Shown: positions 58,601 through 64,000 of the stretch, piece after piece
Position numbering within the stretch: the stretch's first letter is position 1
Layout of the letters: every line of letters begins with the position of its first letter
Assembly: GCF_000741285.1 (NCBI RefSeq)
Contig: NZ_JGZE01000013.1
Span: forward strand, 1-64,000
DNA: 64,000 nt
Source of the DNA: Bifidobacterium mongoliense DSM 21395
GTDB taxonomy: Bacteria; Actinomycetota; Actinomycetes; Actinomycetales; Bifidobacteriaceae
Reading direction: 5' to 3'
The notes under the pieces: generated by a model
The model's database searches: none
Told to the model about the DNA's origin: nothing
The model's input: only the letters and a program-made list of their open reading frames with translations
Program-made: the position numbers and the translations under genes

Positions 58601-58786
58601 GATGGCTTCGGTTCTGGCTTCGGCCGGTTGCGGCATCGTCGCCGTCGGCTCGTTGATTGCGGCAGGCATGGATGCCGTCGTGTTGGTTGCCGGAGCAGCC
58701 GGCTTCGGCCGGGCAACGAGCGTGCCGCATTGCGGACAGAACTTCACCCCACTACGCAACGATGCACCACAGTGAGAACAGAACAT
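55688..58786 (-). CDS. Large zinc-ribbon multi-pass membrane protein
   Basis: 1032 aa from ATG 58786. FCSHCGASLRSGVKFCPQCG is a zinc ribbon. A Pro/Thr/Ala-rich low-complexity part (about 30-190, with PPTTVPPTVVPPT repeats) leads to about ten membrane helices (200-600), a second low-complexity stretch (TMPQAMPQTMPQTT), one more helix and an extracellular beta-rich part resembling TcaA-type domains (LNAYPGVYTAKLAQSDYLTA). Such proteins are thought to sense or bind envelope components. It is divergent from the next zinc-ribbon gene. Confidence 0.7.
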   Translation of the reverse strand: MFCSHCGASLRSGVKFCPQCGTLVARPKPAAPATNTTASMPAAINEPTATMPQPAEARTEAIEIPATEPTPTAATPATPAQDASDTVASSPLSNAQPAAAQPEVPQPTVMTQPAMPQPDMPQFSAPQASTPASPSQPSATPTQPSLQQPPTVVPPTTVPPTVVPPTATAPNPVVQKLMSPNSIRAMAASTGIGIGAAIAVALLSSILLMIAGSSALRQLSYALSMLGSGNSGASAVGPNFFQWAVFILIMGVSGSFSVSSTVSGASIDQLGISSYLWFPINLSGLALVLGAAFGAHLLARRRIAGTKWSRIASAAIVGFVTSLIYLLLGAMFKLPASASLLDTTGRAVLHGTSLRTFAMAFLLSALGAAAGFTLADLLPDESNPLQATWTWLHRAHGFVRTCAESMMVYAVVFTVLSVIGFAAWSIHMQAAQLLLLLPLLLPALPLTLFTLSSFAVLEMTANDQAYRTLSLFNITSTVDFGWILWLCFAAFLISTFYIVLRASTRAMYDRTDATWNASWKAPLCVGLFWLVGEYLFVNLSGGFNTGTVGRLLGGSEDNSSFSLAPQPWYFLVAALWAFGIEVIALTIGSTLVSSLVGSVPGLWRFLVAGTVQASPAATPEASPTTTPAPVMQAPTLQGSFPQTMPQAMPQTMPQTTNGQSAMNAGTPVTMPAPPAMTQPADPAQRRRVITITAIVGACILLGIVYGVVNSTVFSAKSVANSYLSSIAAGRFSEATNLADPHLNGNKAALLTDKAAGGANTTIYNQRITSSARQPDGSTQLGISYMLGTRTYTSTLTMTPSGSKFLLFRNWHINTPLLTTMSLQVPQAAGTVNINGVPVSVKGAASHSGNDNSSSTDESDATLELNAYPGVYTAKLAQSDYLTASPVVITNANGISSESASQSLDVRPTHKLTTAIQDAVRKKLDTCAASTSANPQGCPFSNSGYSSFSTSMSDDYRNFAWSIASYPTVQNVDVSAKSFETTSGNAKVTYDEKSGDDWSPESDSNSFTVNGTFSIVNNQVKVTFSDESTGLGY

Positions 58787-58935
58787 GATGGCCCCCTCAG
58801 ACTCATGTCGACTGGTCGTCTTCGCTCTCACCATATTGTGCGGGGTAAACATGGGTACTCCGACTGGGGTTATCCTTGGGAACCGTTGGGGACCGTGGTG
58901 AGAGGCTCAGGGCGGTCCGATCGAGAGGGGGAATC

Positions 58936-60357
58936 ATGTGGCGATGCGATCAGTGCGGCGCGGATGTGGCCGATGGGGATTTGTTTTGCGGTGTGTGTGG
59001 CAAGAAACAGCCGCCGGCGGCCGGTGACGGTTCAGCGGGAGCGGCCCGGACCGCGGTGACGGGCGCTGCGGTGTGCCCGCAGTGCGGTGCGGCGGTGACG
59101 CCTTCCATGCGGTTCTGCGATCAGTGCGGTGCGGCGCTGCAGTCATCCGGGAATGAACCGTCGTCCGATGGCCAGGCTCCGGTCCCTGTCGCTGTTGATC
59201 ATGCCCAAGGGGTCGAAGGAGATCAAGGCGACAGTAATGATGTGAACGGCGGCGTTCAATCTGGCGGGGTTGTGCCCGGCGTCATGCCGCCTGCGATGCC
59301 GAATCTCACCGAGTCCGGGTCCGCACCCTCCTCGTATCCGCCCCTCGAGGGATTTGCGGTTGACGACGCGGCCGTAGGCGCACCCGGCTCCGTTCCGGTC
59401 GAGGCTCCCGGCGGTGGCCGGAAGCGGTGGCCGATCGTCGTGGTGGCCGTGGTCTCGATCATCGCCGTCGCGCTGATCGCCGCCGGCGTGTGGTGGTTCG
59501 TCATACGCCCGGCCGGGAACGCGAGCGGTACGTCCCATCCGCAACCCGTGTCGGCGCAAAGCGCCGGCGCCGCGAAACCGCATGCCGGGAAGAACCGCAC
59601 CTCCGCCCCGAAGGTCGCGAGCTGCTCCACCCCGCCCAGCGCCCAGCTCGCCTCCACCGCGCACGAGGGGGATACGCTCGTCGCGGTGCTTGATCTCGAT
59701 ACGAATTGCGACAACTCGAACGCCCGGTTCAACAGGGCCGACGTCAGGGTGAGCATCCGTGATCAGGATGGCGTGGCCGCGGCCGCCGTATTCGATTTCT
59801 CGAAGCATCCGATCGACTTCAAGGACGGGACGGCCTCGTTGCATCTGGCATATGGGTTGTCCCAATATTGGAGCCCCTACGACCGCATCGACCCCTCGGG
59901 CAGCGATGTGGTGTTCCAGGCCGGCGAGGCGGGCAACGGCGGCGACGTGCAGGCACCGGGCGGCGCGATCGGGGGCAGCAACGTGCGCGATTCCGACATC
60001 GAGCGCAATGCCCAGATCGCGTTGCAGTCCCAGATCTCACACGACTCATCGGCCGCTTCGGATCTCTACGATAAGTACACCACCCAGCTGTCGAGCAAGA
60101 AGTACGGTCTCCAGGCCGAGGGCAAGACGTGGCATTATCGCGACATCGAGTCCCAGTACCTCCAGATGCGGCTCAAGCACCCGAACGCCCTGCTCATCTG
60201 GGCGGCCACCTACAGCAATTACACCGAGGATGGCAATCCGGCGGATTATTACGTCGTGCTTTCCGGCGAGAGCCTGGATTCGGTCGACGCCGCGAATGGC
60301 TGGTGCTCGTCGAACGGCTACAGCAGCAAGGACTGCATCGCCGTCCAGCTGCGGTAG
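58936..60357 (+). CDS. Double zinc-ribbon single-pass membrane protein
   Basis: 473 aa from ATG 58936 (GAGAGGGGGAATC upstream). Two ribbons: CDQCGADVADGDLFCGVCG and CPQCGAAVTPSMRFCDQCG. A disordered linker follows to about 175, one helix (WPIVVVAVVSIIAVALIAAG) and an extracellular domain with YGLSQYWSPYDRIDPSGSDV and SLDSVDAANGWCSSNGYSSK. The C-terminus recalls wall-associated proteins. It shares the 58787-58935 divergent gap with its neighbour and probably works in the envelope. Confidence 0.7.
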   Translation: MWRCDQCGADVADGDLFCGVCGKKQPPAAGDGSAGAARTAVTGAAVCPQCGAAVTPSMRFCDQCGAALQSSGNEPSSDGQAPVPVAVDHAQGVEGDQGDSNDVNGGVQSGGVVPGVMPPAMPNLTESGSAPSSYPPLEGFAVDDAAVGAPGSVPVEAPGGGRKRWPIVVVAVVSIIAVALIAAGVWWFVIRPAGNASGTSHPQPVSAQSAGAAKPHAGKNRTSAPKVASCSTPPSAQLASTAHEGDTLVAVLDLDTNCDNSNARFNRADVRVSIRDQDGVAAAAVFDFSKHPIDFKDGTASLHLAYGLSQYWSPYDRIDPSGSDVVFQAGEAGNGGDVQAPGGAIGGSNVRDSDIERNAQIALQSQISHDSSAASDLYDKYTTQLSSKKYGLQAEGKTWHYRDIESQYLQMRLKHPNALLIWAATYSNYTEDGNPADYYVVLSGESLDSVDAANGWCSSNGYSSKDCIAVQLR

Positions 60358-60531
60358 GCCGGGGTGCGGCCTCTTGGGCGTTGGCGCGACCATGGCGGAC
60401 CGGCCGATCCCCCAAGGCGTGTCCCGTGCGCCGGTTAGGCTGGTGAGGTTGCATGTGGTTCGCCCATGTGCATTGCATACACACTCCTGCTGCGGAACGT
60501 CCGCAGCCATCTGGTCCAAAGGAGGTGGGTG

Positions 60532-60828
60532 ATGTCTGCACACAAATATGAACTGATGTTCATTGCCGATTCTGAGCTCGACGAGCGCGGTCTGAAGAAA
60601 TTGACCGAGCAGTACCTGGAACTGATCACCAAAGAGGGGGGTTCCTTCGAAGAGCCCGACTATTGGGGTCGCCGCAAGTTCGCCTATGAGATCGACGGCA
60701 AGAACGAGGGCAACTACGTCGTGGTGAAGTATTCCTGCGAGCCGGCCGTGAGCACCGAGCTCGACCGTGTCCTCAACCTCAACGAATCCATCGTCCGTAC
60801 GAAGATCATTCGTAAGGACGCCAAGTAA
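60532..60828 (+). CDS. rpsF: 30S ribosomal protein S6
   Basis: 98 aa; AAAGGAGGTGGGTG precedes ATG 60532. HKYELMFIADSELDERGLKK and DYWGRRKFAYEIDGKNEGNY are typical. First gene of the rpsF-ssb-rpsR-rplI operon. Confidence 0.97.
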   Translation: MSAHKYELMFIADSELDERGLKKLTEQYLELITKEGGSFEEPDYWGRRKFAYEIDGKNEGNYVVVKYSCEPAVSTELDRVLNLNESIVRTKIIRKDAK

Positions 60829-60917
60829 AGCGTTCGCACGATGTCGTCGCGCCACCGTCTCGTCGATAACGATCGACGGGTGCACGCGCACGATATAACG
60901 GAGAAGAAGGTAGCGTC

Positions 60918-61559
60918 ATGGCAGGTGAAACCACTCTTACCATCATCGGCAATCTCACAGCGGATCCGGAGGTGAGGACGATCAGCAGCGGTGCTTCCGT
61001 TGCGAATTTCACCATCGCTTCCACGCCGCGCACGTACAACCGCGAGACCAGTCAGTGGGAGGACGGCCAGGCGCTCTTCATGCGCTGCGCCGCCTGGCGT
61101 GAACTGGCCGACCATGTCGCCTCAAGCCTGACCAAGGGCATGAGGGTCATCGCACAGGGCCGGATCAGCCAGCGCTCCTACCAGGCCCAGGACGGGTCCA
61201 ACCGCACGGTCGTCGAAATGACGATCGACGAGATCGGTCCTTCCCTGCGGTACGCGACCGCTCAGGTCACGCGCCAGAGCTCCGGTTCGGGCTTCTCGGG
61301 AGGCTCACGCGGAGGATTCTCCGGTGGGAATTCCGGCAACGGCGGTAACGCGGGCAACGGCGGCAACGCCGGGAACCGTGGCCGCGGCGCCTACCAGGGC
61401 GGAGCGGGATATTCGGGTGGCGCAAGCCAGCAGCCGGCCCAGCAGTCGGCGCCGGCGGCGGATCCCTGGGGGTCCTCACAGCCTCAGTCGAACGACGGAT
61501 TCTCGTCCTTCGGCTCCGGTTCGGACTTCGGCGGGGATTCGGACGAACCCGAATTCTAG
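60918..61559 (+). CDS. ssb: Single-stranded DNA-binding protein (host)
   Basis: 213 aa. OB-fold ([40 protein letters not shown]), a Gly/Asn-rich linker (about 118-160, [20 protein letters not shown]) and the acidic tip GGDSDEPEF. Binds ssDNA and recruits repair and replication enzymes. Confidence 0.97.
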   Translation: MAGETTLTIIGNLTADPEVRTISSGASVANFTIASTPRTYNRETSQWEDGQALFMRCAAWRELADHVASSLTKGMRVIAQGRISQRSYQAQDGSNRTVVEMTIDEIGPSLRYATAQVTRQSSGSGFSGGSRGGFSGGNSGNGGNAGNGGNAGNRGRGAYQGGAGYSGGASQQPAQQSAPAADPWGSSQPQSNDGFSSFGSGSDFGGDSDEPEF

Positions 61560-61673
61560 GCCTGCCTTCCGTGCGGCCGACCGCCACGCCCTGAGGGGCG
61601 GATACGCATCGCCGCATCCTGTGCAACACGCATACGTATAACGAGAACATCAGTATCCAAGGAGAACATCGAA

Positions 61674-61922
61674 ATGTCACGCAAGAGGCCGCAACCACCG
61701 GTCAAACCGTTCAAGAAAAAGCCGAACCCCCTGAAGGCGGCGAAGATCACCGAGATCGATTACAAGGACGTCGCGCTGCTGCGCAAGTTCGTGTCCGATC
61801 GCGGCAAGATCCGCTCCCGTCGCATCACCGGCGTCAACATCCAGGAGCAGCGCAAGATCTCGCAGGCCGTCAAGAACGCCCGCGAAATGGCCTTGCTGCC
61901 CTACGCCACCTCCGGTCGCTGA
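61674..61922 (+). CDS. rpsR: 30S ribosomal protein S18
   Basis: 82 aa. Carries [40 protein letters not shown] and [27 protein letters not shown] lies upstream. There is no Cys-rich N-terminus, so it is the zinc-independent form. Confidence 0.97.
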   Translation: MSRKRPQPPVKPFKKKPNPLKAAKITEIDYKDVALLRKFVSDRGKIRSRRITGVNIQEQRKISQAVKNAREMALLPYATSGR

Positions 61923-61937
61923 TAGAAGGATAGGAAC

Positions 61938-62384
61938 ATGGCAGAAATCAAGGTTATTCTCACCAAATCCGTCTCCAACCTCGGTCACTCCGGTGACGTC
62001 GTCGAGGTTCGCCCGGGCTATGCACGCAACTACCTGATCCCGCAGGGCCTCGCCTTCGCGTGGAGCAAGGGCGCTGCGGCACAGATCGACTCCATGCGTC
62101 GTGCGCGTCTCGCCAAGAGCGCCGCCACCCGCGAGGACGCCGTGGCCGCCAAGGCCGTCATCGAGGGTACGATCGTCGAGATCGCCGCCAAGGTCTCCGA
62201 ATCCGGCAAGCTGTTCGGCGGTGTCTCCGCCGAGAAGATCGCTGCCGCTTTGGCTCCCAAGGCCGCCGTCGATCCCAAGAGCATCAAGGTTGCCGCCATC
62301 AAGTCGACCGGCGAATTCCCGGCCACCGTGGCGCTGCATCCTGAAATCTCCTCCTCCTTCATCGTCAAGGTGATCGCGGAGTAG
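61938..62384 (+). CDS. rplI: 50S ribosomal protein L9
   Basis: 148 aa. [40 protein letters not shown] at the N-domain and [20 protein letters not shown] at the C-domain. Last gene of the operon. Confidence 0.97.
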   Translation: MAEIKVILTKSVSNLGHSGDVVEVRPGYARNYLIPQGLAFAWSKGAAAQIDSMRRARLAKSAATREDAVAAKAVIEGTIVEIAAKVSESGKLFGGVSAEKIAAALAPKAAVDPKSIKVAAIKSTGEFPATVALHPEISSSFIVKVIAE

Positions 62385-62446
62385 TGCATCGGCCGGTATG
62401 GAGACATACCGGCCACCTATGATATCAACGTATCAAGCTTAAGCAT

Positions 62447-62494
62447 GAGGCCCGTCGTCTGCGTTTGCGCGCTGCGACGGGCCTCGTTTTCTTC
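62447..62494 (+). terminator. Terminator of the ribosomal operon
   Basis: AGGCCCGTCG pairs with CGACGGGCCT, followed by CGTTTTCTT. A second stem without T run (GCCGGTATG/CATACCGGC, 62389-62413) precedes it. The rest of the 62385-62719 gap shows an 8-bp tandem repeat but no gene. Confidence 0.85.
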
Positions 62495-62653
62495 GCCGTG
62501 CGCTGTGCAGGGCCTGCCTGCTGTGCCCAATGAATGGTGCATTATCTCGCTGTGGTTATGCTTTAGCCGCCATTGTTGGTAGATTGTCAAGAGTATCTGC
62601 AGTTTGCTGTATGTGTGTCGGCAGTTCACGACATCACGACATCACGGTGACTC

Positions 62654-62677
62654 CGTACGTTCGTACGTTCGTACGTT
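62654..62677. repeat. CGTACGTT tandem repeat, three copies
   Basis: Three exact, adjacent 8-mers in the leader of the SIP-family gene. CGTACG is itself palindromic, so this could be a regulator-binding array. Confidence 0.55.
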
Positions 62678-62719
62678 GGCATGTTGATGGTGGCGGAGCG
62701 TTGTGTGGTTCATGCCTGA

Positions 62720-63580
62720 ATGAGCCGTCGTAATCGCTGGCGTCGGAGTGTTGGCCTGCGGGGTCGGTATTGCCCGGTTATGGGTGGAAAGGTGGATGTG
62801 ACGGCCATGAGCAAAGGTCTGCAGGGTGCCGTGCTTCGGATGTTGCACGCCGATGAGTTCCGGTTGCGCGTGGTGTCCACCGCGCTTGAATGCGGCGGGC
62901 TGATGAAGCGCGTCACGTTTTCCAGCTGTGGCCGTTTGCCTGATGCCTTGTTCGAGCCGGCTGCGTGGATGCGGTTGTGGTTCCGCACCGAAACGGGCCG
63001 GGAGGTGCAGCGTGCCTACACGGTCGCCGGGTTCGCCCCCGATCACAGCACCATCGATGTCAGTTTCTACTTGCACCAGACCAGCGGTCCCGCCGCCTCG
63101 TGGGCGCAACGGGTGCAGTCGGGGGCTACGCTCGACGTGAGCGTGTTGGGCTCGTGGCCCTTCCACATGAATGAGCACGACGACGGCGTGGTGCTCCTGG
63201 GCGATGAGACCGCGTTCCCGGCGCTTCGCGCGATTCTTTCCGGCCTGCCGGACGGTGTTCGTGCGCATGTGCTGTTGACGGGCGAGCATGATCTCACGGA
63301 GTTTATTCCCTCTCGTCCGGGCCTTGACGTGCGGTATATGCCGGCGAGGCGTGCGGCGCGAGGATTTGAGCGGATGCTGCGCGGCCTTGATGACGAACGG
63401 CGAAGTGCCACCGGCAATCAAGGGAAAACCGAGACTCGGCCCGGTATGACATGGGACTGTTGGGCGGCTGGTGAGTCGTCGATGATGCGTGCGGTGCGCG
63501 CCGCCGTCAAACACAGCGATGCCGTGCGCTCCCAGGAATCGCATATCCAGGGGTACTGGTCGCTACATCATGTGATCTGA
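62720..63580 (+). CDS. Siderophore-interacting (SIP) family FAD-dependent reductase
   Basis: 286 aa from ATG 62720; ATG 62780 or 62810 may be the true start because no strong ribosome binding site marks the first. FAD-binding RAYTVAGFAPD (RxYT), the family start of the NAD-side domain VVLLGDETAFPALRAILSGL, and WDCWAAGESSMMRAVRAAVK are present. Such enzymes reduce ferric siderophores in the cytoplasm to free iron. Confidence 0.85.
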   Translation: MSRRNRWRRSVGLRGRYCPVMGGKVDVTAMSKGLQGAVLRMLHADEFRLRVVSTALECGGLMKRVTFSSCGRLPDALFEPAAWMRLWFRTETGREVQRAYTVAGFAPDHSTIDVSFYLHQTSGPAASWAQRVQSGATLDVSVLGSWPFHMNEHDDGVVLLGDETAFPALRAILSGLPDGVRAHVLLTGEHDLTEFIPSRPGLDVRYMPARRAARGFERMLRGLDDERRSATGNQGKTETRPGMTWDCWAAGESSMMRAVRAAVKHSDAVRSQESHIQGYWSLHHVI

Positions 63581-63711
63581 CCCCAGAACTACGAAGCCGC
63601 ATACCGGGCGGTTCACGGAGTGCACCGCACGGGGTGCACCGCACGGGGTGCTCCCAGGGGTGCCACACGTCCATGTCCGATTTACAGATGTCCGATTGGC
63701 GCATGTCTGAT

Positions 63712-64000
63712 TTACAGATCGGTGGTCTTGACACCCAGCTGGTGCAGATAATCCAGGGCGAGGGATTGCATGTCTGTGGCCTTGGGGTCGAGCAGCCATT
63801 GTATCTGTATGCCGTCGGTGAAGGCGATGAACTGCCGGGCCATGCGCTCGGCTTGGTCTGGTGTAGCGCCGGTCCTCTGGGCGAAGTTGCCGGAGAGCTT
63901 ATCCACAAGAATGGCGTATCGCCGTTCGAAATATTGATGTGCGGGATGGTCGGGGGCAGTGGCCTCTGCGGAGAGCTTGACGAAGATGGCCACCGTTCCC
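63712..64000 (-). CDS. TetR-family regulator, C-terminal part (cut by window end)
   Basis: Open to base 64000. The visible helices (SAEATAPDHPAHQYFERRYA, QAERMARQFIAFTDGIQIQW, DMQSLALDYLHQLGV) are the ligand-binding half of a TetR-type repressor; the DNA-binding half is outside. It converges with the SIP gene. The gap 63581-63711 has repeated GTGCACCGCACGGG and ATGTC-x-GATTTACAG units but no gene. Confidence 0.65.
   Translation of the reverse strand, partial: GTVAIFVKLSAEATAPDHPAHQYFERRYAILVDKLSGNFAQRTGATPDQAERMARQFIAFTDGIQIQWLLDPKATDMQSLALDYLHQLGVKTTDL

Overview
The window looks like a chromosomal segment of a Bifidobacterium (GC-rich actinobacterium) carrying one integrated siphovirus-type prophage of about 39.2 kb. 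The host call rests on a full mevalonate-pathway cluster (mevalonate kinase, diphosphomevalonate decarboxylase, and a phosphomevalonate kinase fused to a type 2 IPP isomerase), the rpsF-ssb-rpsR-rplI operon, DivIVA-like and zinc-ribbon membrane proteins, and phage genes of the bifidobacterial prophage type. The species cannot be fixed from sequence alone.

Layout. 1-2308, host: the end of an IS30-family transposase, an ArsC-type arsenate reductase, a K+ channel gene with an apparent early nonsense codon, and a YefM/YoeB-type toxin-antitoxin pair. 2356-41597, prophage, bounded by a 24-bp direct repeat that is the 3' part of tRNA-Val(TAC). From left to right it holds: an integrase remnant; a two-gene accessory module (nucleotidyltransferase plus unknown partner); lysis genes; a tyrosine-recombinase inversion cassette that swaps the C-terminus of the tail receptor-binding protein; tail genes with a -1 programmed frameshift in the assembly chaperones; head genes; terminase and HNH; a second accessory operon with a DUF4145 protein; a long minus-strand early operon of overlapping genes (RusA, HNH, replication initiator with iteron-like repeats, SSB, DivIVA-like protein, excisionase-like protein, antirepressor). 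On the plus strand follow the lysogeny genes (repressor, ImmA/IrrE peptidase, HIRAN protein, small proteins) and the integrase. 41575-64000, host: tRNA-Val, a DivIVA-like protein, cell-surface polysaccharide genes (DUF6541-like membrane protein, GT2 glycosyltransferase, frameshifted LTA-synthase-like gene, RmlB), the isoprenoid cluster, a DNA glycosylase, prs, two divergent zinc-ribbon membrane proteins, the ribosomal protein/SSB operon, a SIP-family flavoprotein and a TetR-family regulator cut by the window end.

How it works together. The two paralogous HTH proteins facing each other across 37672-37742 form the likely lysis/lysogeny switch, with palindromic operators between them. The integrase appears to use tandem 11-bp arm sites on both sides of the att core. 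The receptor-binding protein can be rewritten in frame by inversion of about 0.8 kb, a host-range phase-variation device. Five genes (K+ channel, holin, distal tail protein, an early phage gene, LTA synthase) look broken by single small changes, so either the prophage and host carry real lesions or the sequence has indel errors. The findings most worth following are the inversion cassette, the attL-side nucleotidyltransferase module, the iteron cluster in the replication gene, the GAAACGTTTC palindromes before the small terminase gene, and the enzyme fusion in the mevalonate cluster.
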